Source: Tricholomella constricta (taxonomy: Eukaryota > Basidiomycota > Agaricomycetes > Agaricales > Lyophyllaceae). Taken from it: a stretch of 21,045 nt of DNA. The translations under genes were made by a program, and so were the position numbers. Positions 8,744-15,816 of the stretch are shown here, piece by piece; the stretch's first letter is position 1; each line of letters begins with the position of its first letter. Below the pieces are notes generated by a model. That model was given only the letters and a program-made list of their open reading frames with translations, was not told where the DNA came from and made no database searches. The stretch is taken from contig JAACJP010000096.1 in assembly GCA_013368375.1 (NCBI GenBank), positions 1 to 21,045 of the forward strand, written 5' to 3'.

Positions 8744-10082
8744 GTGAGAAATCCTGTCCCATATCATGGACAAGACGTCGAGCTGGGCCCGTGTCTGCAT
8801 GACCGTCATGTTGGGGACAATAGAAATGGCGGGGGGAGGCGGTACCACATCATTGGGAGGAAGTGCAAAGAGATAAAGCGGAGGAGGTGAGATTGAGGGC
8901 ATTGAGATAGCTGAGTTAGGTTCTTCTGTTTGTGTATATTGAAATGTGGGGATATTGGTAGAGTTGAGAGCCTCATGTTCAAACTTATATACTGTTCTTT
9001 CCTGTGCAGTACAGATTTGGAGAACAATGAACCTATGTAACCGTATGGCAAAGCCATCTGAAATCCTGAATTCCTCCATTGTCCTCTTAATCCAGTCTGA
9101 TGAGAGACCATAGACTTGTGTTGACTTCAATACCTTGACGCGTTGCGCGCATGCACGTACTTGGTGGAGATCTCTGATCTGCTTAGCAAGATTTCCTAAA
9201 CTGGATCCGATCTGTGAGATTGATTTAATGCTGTGCAGTTCATCAATTTTGGGAAACTGATCGAGAGATTTGATGTCATTCTGAGTCAGTTGTCGGGCTA
9301 TAGTTGTATTGATTACTGGTGACTTATGATATGGGATGACTTCCTGTGATAGATGTGAGTCATTAAACCTTGAATCAATTTTCAAGCTGTCAGATTCTAA
9401 AGTTTCAAAGTCTTCTGGAAACAGATTGATGAATTGTCGCTCTGTAGAAGTGTCAATAGGCGTGGGAATAATGTCTGAAATTTTCGATTCAGAGGGATTG
9501 AGAATCGAGTTCTGCACATATAATCCTGATAATTGCTCCCAAAATTCAGAAGAAAATTCTAAAGCTTCAATAGGGTCTTCACAAGCAATGGGGCTTTTCT
9601 GAGTGACTATTCCTACTGTAAAAGGATTAACTTGAGGAGGCTGCTGTAGATTGAAAGGATAATCCGGTCGTGGTGCACGATCTTTCACTAAGAGTTCGAG
9701 AGAAATGTTAGAGTTCTTCCGATCCTTGAAGAGGAGATAAGTTCCATCAATTCTTTCATCGATAGAGACCAAATTCTGACGCTGCCATGGACATCCGAGC
9801 AATAAATCGAAAGGCATGTCATCTCCGACGTATAAGTTAGCGATAGTTTTGACACTTCCACACCTTAATACAATGTCTGAGATATGTCCCTGGAGATTTC
9901 CTGCTCCACCATTGGCATCGCTGATGACTACCTTACGTTGAGGATCTATAGGTGTTTCTGCTAAGTCACGGACAAAATCTCGGTTAATAACATTTAATTC
10001 TGATCTGGTATCAATGATGGCCAAGACTCGCTTATCTTCTAACCGAAGGGGAATACGGATCAAACTCGTAGAGTCTCGTGAG

Positions 10083-10166
10083 TTTGCGGCATTTGCGGCA
10101 CTTGCGGCATCTGCGGCATTTGCGGCACTTGCGGCATCTGCGGCATTTGCGGCAAATGCGGCAATG
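10083..10166 (-). repeat. 9-nt tandem repeat coding Ala-Ala-Asn/Asp/Ser
   Basis: Nine-base units (TTTGCGGCA, CTTGCGGCA, TCTGCGGCA on the + strand) recur about nine times in a higher-order 27-nt order. They encode AAN-AAD-AAS triplets just before the protease. This is replication-slippage expansion that stays in frame. Confidence 0.85.
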
Positions 10167-10633
10167 TGTTCCACTGCCGGCGGCTTGGAATTAAGGTTTT
10201 TACATTTCATCAGATCAACCAACTGATCGGAGACTTCCCGAGAAGAAGCAAGGACCTCACCGAGTCGTAACGTAAGGGGTGTGTTCAAGATCTGGGTGAC
10301 TACTTGTTTTTCATCAACCTGAGCTGAAATCTGAGATTGCCTAACAGGTGCACGTGTTTTGGATTGTCCTTGTTGTTGACTTGATTGCTGTGGGTTGGTT
10401 CGAGGCGGATTGGCATCAACCATTACAACATCGTCAGTTGTCCGTTGAACTACACGTGGTTGCCTTACGTCTACAGGGGTTGGAGTGATGTCTTCCAGAG
10501 GAATTCTTGGTTCTTTGGGTGCTTTCGAAGGGCCTACATTCCGTGTTCTAAATCCATCAGCTGGTGGATCACGCTGAGGTTCTTTGCCTTTTCTGATAGG
10601 TCGAGTTACTTTATTGATTGCGTCTTTACGAGC

Positions 10634-12370
10634 TCAGGTAATCATGCGTGGTTCTTGTTCAGCAGCAAATACAACTGCCTCAGGTTCTTCATCATCTTCT
10701 TGATCTGAGTTATAATAGTCTGAGGAATCCTTAAAAGAATCAGTTACTTCATACGGTTCAACAGTTAGTAGGTGGGATGCAAGTTGAGTACTCAGGTGAC
10801 GGTCAACTGCCTGGATAATTGTTTCATTGCCATTACGCTGTACCAAGGATCCATCCTTAAAGGTAATCTTTCCGAAATCATCTCTCTTCAGCTTACCTCT
10901 CTGAACGCGATCCTGAAGCGCTACACAACTTCTCATATGGCCTTCTTTTCCACAACCAAAGCATATCAAAGGTCCTCTTGGAGGAAGGTTGTATCCGTTA
11001 GGATTCTGAGACATGTGCGGAGGAGGTTGTCTTTGGAAGTTATTACCAGATGATTGTGCTGGGTAGGGCTCACGGATGGGTGCTCTTTGCTGAGGTGGCT
11101 GATTCATGAAGGGCTGTCGCATACGGTTGTTGGAGTTATCATGCTGTGGGATGTTTAACCTTGGAGGAGGCAAGCACTGAGTTATCATGTTGTCTAACTT
11201 GTAAGCTCTGTAATAAAGAACACCATACTTGGGATCATCAATAGATAACTCTGCAAGTTGGTCAATTAAGTCATCAACTTCACTCTTCGGAATCTTCTTA
11301 GGAGTTTCTGATATCCTGGCCTTGGGTAACTTCTTGCTTGGCTTCTGCTTCCGTCTGTATTTCTTGATGACTTCTTCATCTTCTGATTCAGATTCAGTAT
11401 CAGATGAAGAGTAGTGATATCTCTTATTCTTCTTGCTCTTGGACTTCTTGTATTTTTTCTTGAGGTCTTCGTCTGATTCGGAATCTTCGTTTTCATCAGA
11501 GCTGTAATCAGAATCATCAGTCCTTCCTTTCCTTGGTTTAGCTAGATGATAGTCAAAGCGATTGCGCTCAAACATCCTTTCTACAGCTTCAACTACAGCC
11601 GCAATTGGAATAGCCTTCTTAAGAGATAAACTGGGGTTAGTAGCAATAACACGTAATTCGATATTCTGTCTGAGGTCTTTATGAATTCCTTCCCAGAAGT
11701 AACAGGCTTGTTCCTCTTCACCAATCATCCCGTCCTTGAGAAGTCTTCCACCAATGGTAACAAACTCTCGTTCGTACTTCTTCCATCTGGTGAGAGTTGT
11801 GATCTCCCTTGAGGACCAAGAGTTGACTAGGCATTTGAGGTTAGAGATGTTGTTCTCACTATCCTGTCTATCTGCATCATAATGCCAAAGCAGTTTCTTC
11901 TCGAGGGCTTTCCAATCCTGATCATGGTAGCTCTGGAGACCTTGGATGAGCTGTGTAACATTATATGAGCAATAGTCAAGGATACGGTCACATTTCTCTG
12001 GGTCTGGGACATTGTATAGCTTGCAAAGATTGTTGAATCGACTGAGGAATCTTTGTATATCCTTGTAGTTTCCTTTGAAGATTTCTGGGGCATCCTTTGC
12101 CCGAGGTGAAGGCATTTCCGATGGGGTTCGGTTGGAGTGAGACATTGAAGATGGCGTTGATGGTAGTACCGATGGTAGTGGAGAGGATGGGGTAGTAGGT
12201 GTTAACGATGTAGTAGGAGAGTTGCTGGTAGTAGTTGGAGTAGTGCTTAATATTCCTTGAGGTAAAGGTAATATAGGAGAGTCTTGCTGAATAGATGTGA
12301 TACTAGATTCAGATAATGCTCGACGAGTTGTAGTGTGTAGAGAGGGACTAGATTGACCAGATGAGGGCAT
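10634..12370 (-). CDS. gag: Element A Gag (capsid-nucleocapsid), 578 codons
   Basis: The first ATG (12368-12370) lies about 40 nt after the PBS. A Ser/Thr/Pro-rich head (~90 residues) is followed by a capsid-like helical core (DAPEIFKGNYKDIQRFLSRF, DPEKCDRILDYC, SWSSREITTLTRWKKYEREF) typical of Ty3/gypsy Gag. Next comes an acidic/Lys-rich linker (DSDYSSDENEDSESDEDLKKK) and a zinc knuckle at 10925-10963 (residues ~470-482). The knuckle reads C-x2-C-x4-H-x3-C, one residue shorter than the usual C-x2-C-x4-H-x4-C. The stop TGA (10634-10636) is followed in the same frame by the protease ORF, so it may be a CGA-to-TGA mutation or a natural readthrough stop. Gag forms the cytoplasmic virus-like particle and binds element RNA. 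Confidence 0.85.
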   Translation of the reverse strand: MPSSGQSSPSLHTTTRRALSESSITSIQQDSPILPLPQGILSTTPTTTSNSPTTSLTPTTPSSPLPSVLPSTPSSMSHSNRTPSEMPSPRAKDAPEIFKGNYKDIQRFLSRFNNLCKLYNVPDPEKCDRILDYCSYNVTQLIQGLQSYHDQDWKALEKKLLWHYDADRQDSENNISNLKCLVNSWSSREITTLTRWKKYEREFVTIGGRLLKDGMIGEEEQACYFWEGIHKDLRQNIELRVIATNPSLSLKKAIPIAAVVEAVERMFERNRFDYHLAKPRKGRTDDSDYSSDENEDSESDEDLKKKYKKSKSKKNKRYHYSSSDTESESEDEEVIKKYRRKQKPSKKLPKARISETPKKIPKSEVDDLIDQLAELSIDDPKYGVLYYRAYKLDNMITQCLPPPRLNIPQHDNSNNRMRQPFMNQPPQQRAPIREPYPAQSSGNNFQRQPPPHMSQNPNGYNLPPRGPLICFGCGKEGHMRSCVALQDRVQRGKLKRDDFGKITFKDGSLVQRNGNETIIQAVDRHLSTQLASHLLTVEPYEVTDSFKDSSDYYNSDQEDDEEPEAVVFAAEQEPRMIT

Positions 12371-12410
12371 AAACTAGGTAGCTTCAATGGTAATTAACTG
12401 GAGAAAAATC

Positions 12411-12428
12411 CCCTCGCGGTGGGCTCCA
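12411..12428 (-). promoter_or_regulatory. Element A primer-binding site, tRNA-Cys-like
   Basis: TGGAGCCCACCGCGAGGG on the minus strand, four bases after the likely LTR end. Its complement ends CCA with T as discriminator base, a 7-base GGTGGGC acceptor strand, and a T-stem strand starting with C, as a real tRNA 3' end should. A T discriminator points to tRNA-Cys (inference). Unlike B and C, no self-complement is seen in the LTR region. Confidence 0.6.
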
Positions 12429-12749
12429 ATTATGTCAGTTCACACCAAGCTTTATGAAAAAGTTCAGTGTCCAGGCTCAACCGGAAGCTATTATATGCAA
12501 CGGGAAGGTCACCTGGTGTTCGTTGGGGAATCTTTCCAGATATGATTACCTATGAGTGGGTTAGTTTATATCTGGTCTAGAGATGGGTGGTTAGTCAATT
12601 GTCTTTGTTAGAGAAATATATCTCAACAATATTTAAGACAATGAGCAGCTGTGGAGTAGGTCGTTAGTGACAGTGACGAAGGTCGTAAATAGTCGTGATA
12701 AATGTCGTAGATGGTTGTGATAGATGTCGTGAGTGTGTTGTTGAAGATA

Positions 12750-12975
12750 CTACGTGTATATGATAACTTGGTATACAATGACTTGATATATGATAACTTG
12801 ATTAGACTTGACTTCACTTGTCTTGACTGACTTGTGTATATAGAATGACTTGAATAACCATGACTTGACTTGACTTGACTTGACTGGCAGATGTATACGA
12901 TAACTTGAATAGACTTGACGATAACTTGACTGACTTGCAGATATATACGATGACTTGAATGGACTTGACGATGAC
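12750..12975 (-). repeat. Minisatellite of ~50-nt units built on GACTTGA
   Basis: Two clear units start at 12888 and 12938 (CAGATRTATACGATRACTTGA, then a GACTTGACGAT block) with looser copies upstream. A pure (GACTT)n run lies at about 12861-12885. It sits inside the A LTR region and explains the repetitive spurious ORFs. Confidence 0.8.
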
Positions 12976-13082
12976 GAAGGCTTCCTGATGACAAAAGATA
13001 GAATATAAGTCAGTAACAAATGTAATCAACTAACCGATAGCTGATTAATACGAGAAACAATGACAAAATAAATCTAACAAGG

Positions 13083-13490
13083 TTGCTCACTGTCTCTTAC
13101 AGTGACGAACAAGCTTGAGAGATACGGACGATGACGAACACTAGTCTGAATCACACTCTTCTGGGCACTGCTAGGCTCGAGTAGATATATACTAGACTTG
13201 ACGAAGAATACGGAGTTTGCTCACTGTTGTGGACAGTGATGAACAAACTAACTATCAGCTTGCTCACTGTTTCGTACAGTGACAGACAAGTTTAACAGAC
13301 AAGAACGACAGAGAATACTAGCTCCTTCGCAACTCTTCTGGGCACTGCCAGGCTCGAGCAGGAATTCCACTAGACTGAAACTGACTTTCTGGTTTGCTCA
13401 CTGTTGGCGACAGTGACGAACAAACCAAACTACCAAGTTGCTCACTGTATCTTACAGTGACGAACAACCTTTGGTAGATGGAAACAACAG
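13083..13490. repeat. Tandem array with five variable-loop hairpins, ~178-nt period
   Basis: Five copies of TCACTGT-N5-ACAGTGA start at 13087, 13221, 13264, 13398 and 13442. Spacing alternates 134, 43, 134 and 44 nt, so the unit is about 178 nt with two hairpins each. The loops all differ (CTCTT, TGTGG, TTCGT, TGGCG, ATCTT) while the stems are identical. Outer arms pair too: GTTTG/CAAAC, CTTG/CAAG or GTTG/CAAC. The long spacers share TCTTCTGGGCACTGC and GGCTCGAG. The third unit is cut at 13490 by an LTR fragment. Confidence 0.85.
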
Positions 13491-13770
13491 TGTAAGGGGA
13501 TGCACCGTGCGCCCACTCCTATCTGTTGCTTAGTCTCTTGCTTCCTGTCATCTGCCCCCATGGCCCCCGTCTTAGACATGCTTGCTGACCGCTCCACTGT
13601 TCTTACGCCCCTTTCGTAGTTATTATCCCACACCGACATCACTACTTAGATCCCTATCAGTCAGGGGTGAGTACAGGCTGTATATTGGATGAAACCACTG
13701 TTATACCACACCAGACTGGGGGGAATACTCAATTTCCTCTCCCTTATATACATTTTGGCTACCTATGCTT
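13491..13770 (+). repeat. LTR fragment X, related to solo LTR Y
   Basis: From TGTAAGGGG at 13491 to about 13663 the + strand matches the minus strand of the Y solo LTR (19204 downwards) over ~170 nt, by eye roughly 80% identical. This includes the shared GGCCCCC/CATGG region and CTTAGATCCCTATCAGTCAG. Beyond that they diverge, but both have a TATATA about 235-255 nt from the TGTAAG end (here 13745-13750). Only this terminus is recognisable; the other end and target duplication (left flank AACAG) were not found. Orientation is uncertain because the TATA reads both ways. It interrupts the hairpin array. Confidence 0.65.
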
Positions 13771-13826
13771 ACTAAGCATTGATGCAGTACAATGAATCAT
13801 GTAGAGTCATATATTGTAAGTGAAGG

Positions 13827-14339
13827 AGTCAGAATGAGTCAGGGTGAGTCAGAATGTGTATTTATAGAAAGTAATGAGTCAGGATGAGTTAGAGCATATT
13901 TATAGAAATATAATGAGTCAGATGTTATAAATAAACAGCCTTGACTGTAAATGAGTCATCCTGATGCAATCTATGAGTCAGATTACATGTGTAGAGTTAA
14001 ATATAGAATGGTAATGAGTCAAGTGTTATAATGACTGTAAATGAGTCATCCAGATGCAATCCATAAGTCAGATCACATGTGGAGGGTTTAATTATAGAAC
14101 ACTTGAGTCAGATTGTCAGAATGGAGTCATATAGACATGAGTCATGTTGGGATATGGATTATATTTAGCACACTTGAGTCAGAATGTCAGATTTGGGTCA
14201 TGTAGGCAGATGAGTCATGTGGGAGTGTGAGTCATGCTGTCATATGAGTCATGCTTACATAAGTGTCATGTGGAGCATGTGGACTATCCTGACATATGAG
14301 TCATGAAGGTGCAATGAGTCATGAGCTGCATATGAGTCA
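13827..14339 (+). repeat. Cluster of 17 exact TGAGTCA sites (Gcn4/AP-1 core)
   Basis: The heptamer TGAGTCA occurs 17 times in about 510 nt, plus near-matches (AGAGTCA, AAGTCA, CGAGTCA). Spacing is irregular (about 10-60 nt), so this is not a simple microsatellite, though longer units recur (AAATGAGTCATC-CAGATGCAAT twice). TGAGTCA is the reverse complement of the canonical bZIP site bound by Gcn4/AP-1-type factors. It sits upstream of a minus-strand TATATAAGG near 13745. Whether it is an LTR enhancer or a chance-expanded repeat is not decidable here. No gene is visible in this stretch. Confidence 0.8.
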
Positions 14340-14364
14340 TAATGACGAAACGAGTCATATGGAT

Positions 14365-14680
14365 CCAATCAGTCAAGTTCAGGAGTTATGACTAAGCTGA
14401 GGTCACCTGACTTGTCCTTAGGATTACAGAATCATCAGAATAATGGAGTTAACCATTGCGCCATGTGGGCTGCTTAGTAATCTCTCATGATTATAAAGTT
14501 TTGCACCAGGCCGGGATTGAAGCAAGGTCAAAAGTGCCAAAGCAGTAGGTGCAATTTAACCACTGAGCCATTGGGCTGTTTGTCACAAGTTAGACTTTAA
14601 ACTGTTTATAAGGCAGGGATTGAACTGGTGTTATAAAATATAAGACATTTCTTTAGAGTGATCAATTCGACTGAGTGGGC
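14365..14680 (-). repeat. Three tandem tRNA-like modules (SINE-like)
   Basis: On the minus strand three ~105-nt units start with GCCCA at 14680, 14576 and 14470. Unit 2 has a box A match (TGGCTCAGTGGTTA) and a near box B (CTTCAATCCC). Unit 3 has TGGCGCAATGGTTA, very like the tRNA-Cys D arm. Unit 1 keeps a full box B (GTTCAATCC). The units also share tails ending A-A/G-C-A before the next GCCC. This looks like a multimer of a tRNA-derived SINE or decayed tRNA copies. None folds into an intact tRNA, so no functional tRNA gene is called. Confidence 0.6.
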
Positions 14681-14686
14681 TTTTTA

Positions 14687-14721
14687 TGTCACTTTGTCTG
14701 AAACACTTTTCAGGCGTGACA
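14687..14721. repeat. 35-nt palindrome at pol fragment boundary
   Basis: TGTCAC...GTGACA ends enclose CTGAAA...TTTTCAG, forming a near-continuous hairpin. It abuts the truncated end of pol fragment D. TGTCAC is also how LTRs C and Z begin, so this could be a collapsed LTR scar. Confidence 0.55.
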
Positions 14722-15457
14722 ACGTGTCGAGCTCAAATTGTTCCGTGGGCAACAGGGGGTAGACCTTCGTTCCAGTTGGCAACGCGTCTGGCTCCAGCTC
14801 AATCGCGTGGTCCCACTGTTTTGCAATCGGGAAGTTCGTCAAACACGACTTTGGAGAATACACTCCAAAGTCATGGAGATGGGTCAGGACTGCATTGCAG
14901 AACGACTTGGGCACAGAGTTCGCAGCATGCACTTCAGCGAGTCGCTCCGATGTCGTTTGACTGGCACTAATATGCGCTTCAGTCGGAAGGGGGTGGATCA
15001 CAGTCGTGAAGATGCGATCGTCATTCAGGAAGGTTTCTACGAGGAAGTTGTCCGACTCTGGATCAGGTTCTTCCAAGATCTGGGTGTAGGGGAGGAACTC
15101 GTCCATGTCAGAGTCGTCCTCGACGTAGGGGCTGGTCGGGGCACGCAGATCAGGCTCTGTGGTCGGAATCCCTTCTGCCTGACAGGCCTGAATGGCAGCT
15201 CGCAATTTGGTGCATGAGCACCGCTCCTCCTTTGCCTCAACCTTGCAGGTGTCGCAATGCATCGGCACCCGACTCATTTTCACCTTTTTTGTCGCCCAGT
15301 CGATGTCGGGGTTGTGGTCGCAGAGCCAGGTAAACCCGAGGATGAGATCCTCTTTCCCGATGCCTGCGACTGCAAACAGTACCCGCTCAGAGTGACTGTC
15401 ATAGCGCAAAACCGTGTCTACAACATATTCAATGGCACCTGCTGCGTTAGGGATTCC
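14722..15457 (-). pseudogene. Pol fragment D: gypsy protease tail to RT entry
   Basis: A single open frame reads from a retropepsin C-terminal half (GIPNAAGAIEYVVDTVLRYD, then LILGFTWLCDHNPDIDWATK, the ILG-x-W-L hallmark) through a Cys-rich patch (CDTCKVEAKEERCSC). It then passes an acidic linker to the start of the RT region (FGVYSPKSCLTNFPIAKQWDH, then AIELEPDALPTGTKVYPLLP). The protease Asp-Thr/Ser-Gly motif and the whole RT catalytic core are missing. The 5' end is cut by LTR C at 15458. The 3' end stops at the palindrome at 14721, after which the frame runs out in unrelated residues. This is a Ty3/gypsy chromovirus-like pol unrelated to element A's pol in sequence. Its frame is intact, so truncation rather than point decay killed it. 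Confidence 0.85.
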
Positions 15458-15787
15458 TGTCACGACCGCCCCTAAACCCTACATATTCCCACGAATCACC
15501 GTACTTAAGATGGCACCACTTCCCCTAGAGACCTCACCTCGATATTACCTATTGTTAAGACTAGTTCTCGTTCTCGTTCTCGTTTCTCTCTCTCTCTCAA
15601 TTTATTCGGCTTCACACTCGTATCACTTGAGCTTGTTCATTCGAATCAGCCCCGGTGAACACCTTCGTCAACACTCACGACCTCCGAACACTCCTTCGTA
15701 GGCCGTCTTCCTTGACGAACGTCAGGCCTGTCCGCTTCAGTAGTTCCAGAATAACTCTGTAACCGACGTGCTACACAGGTCCTAACA
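15458..15787 (+). repeat. Element C 5' LTR (330 bp)
   Basis: Begins TGTCACGACC, a common gypsy LTR start, exactly where pol fragment D breaks, and ends CCTAACA, directly followed by a self-priming PBS. It contains (TTCTCG)n and (CT)n microsatellites at about 15565-15598. The predicted transcript start is near 15536, with a weak TATA-like TTAAGA at about 15515. Left flank ATTCC (15453-15457) is the expected target duplication; no matching right end was found in the window. Confidence 0.75.
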
Positions 15788-15799
15788 TAATATCGAGGT
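15788..15799 (+). promoter_or_regulatory. Element C primer-binding site, self-priming type
   Basis: TAATATCGAGGT follows the LTR end with no gap and is the perfect 12-nt reverse complement of ACCTCGATATTA at 15536-15547 inside the LTR. This is the same logic as Tf1 and as element B, with unrelated sequence. Confidence 0.75.
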
Positions 15800-15816
15800 C
15801 TCCCCACCCACCGGAC

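Larger units (their letters stand above)
6230..10633 (-). pseudogene. Element A ORF1 downstream part: retropepsin plus long accessory region
   Basis: This frame continues directly from gag after the single TGA at 10634-10636; the first ATG after it is at 10421-10423. An Ala-rich 9-nt repeat tract (about 10083-10166) precedes a retropepsin: AIIDTRSELNVI with Asp-Thr-Arg at 10004-10012, then LLLGCPWQ near 9790. Family members have Asp-Thr/Ser-Gly, so Arg replaces the essential Gly and this copy is probably inactive. The following ~1,100 residues include the VEN...LFD module (8554-8743), an acidic run (about 8120-8170) followed by basic clusters (TRRRRKR, AKRRNRHRRDGR) that could act as nuclear localisation signals, long Ser/Pro tracts, and a WCAKHKTPVVCHH motif near 6650-6700 that might bind metal. 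The last ~60 codons are probably out of frame. The role of the accessory region is unknown. Confidence 0.7.
777..12432 (-). mobile_element. Element A: oversized Ty3/gypsy-like LTR retrotransposon, internal region
   Basis: Read on the minus strand the order is PBS (12428), Gag with zinc knuckle, aspartic protease, a very long low-complexity coding stretch, RT, and the start of RNase H cut by element B at 777. Order and motifs match Ty3/gypsy. What is unusual is size: over 11.6 kb from PBS to the break, before any integrase, 3' LTR or full 5' LTR. The coding frame runs gag-protease, then a shifted frame from about 6.4 kb through ORF2, then back to the first frame for pol. Decay signs are TGA codons at 10634-10636 and 1010-1012 and an altered protease active site. 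The integrase and 3' LTR would lie left of the window, beyond element B. Confidence 0.8.
12433..13490 (-). repeat. Element A 5' LTR region (3' end fixed, 5' end unresolved)
   Basis: On the minus strand this ends GTGAACTGACA at 12433, just before the PBS, so the LTR end is well placed. No second LTR copy is in the window, because element B cuts A, so the LTR start cannot be fixed. It reaches at least through the minisatellite and hairpin array to 13490, where a foreign LTR fragment begins. TATA-like sequences on the minus strand occur near 12563 (TATAAAC) and 13178 (TATATA). There is no credible gene: open frames here translate to repeat products such as QVKSSQVK. Confidence 0.55.

Noticed and set aside
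12623..13029. Minus-strand ORFs with repeated QVKSS-like peptides
   Set aside because: They are translations of the GACTTGA minisatellite; different frames give equally repetitive peptides.
13083..13468. CRISPR-like array (conserved repeats with variable centres)
   Set aside because: The variable part is only 5 nt inside a palindrome, spacing alternates 134/43 nt, and the setting is a eukaryotic retroelement with no cas-like genes.
13442..13642. 66-codon ORF on the minus strand
   Set aside because: It crosses the junction between the hairpin array and LTR fragment X; no coding character.
12433..14294. Element A LTR spanning TGTCAG at 14294 to CTGACA at 12433
   Set aside because: A 6-base inverted terminus is expected by chance over this distance, and the interval contains a foreign LTR fragment; there is no second copy to confirm it.
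14395..14680. Functional tRNA genes
   Set aside because: Box A/B matches are present, but acceptor and anticodon stems do not pair and no unit keeps both boxes intact.
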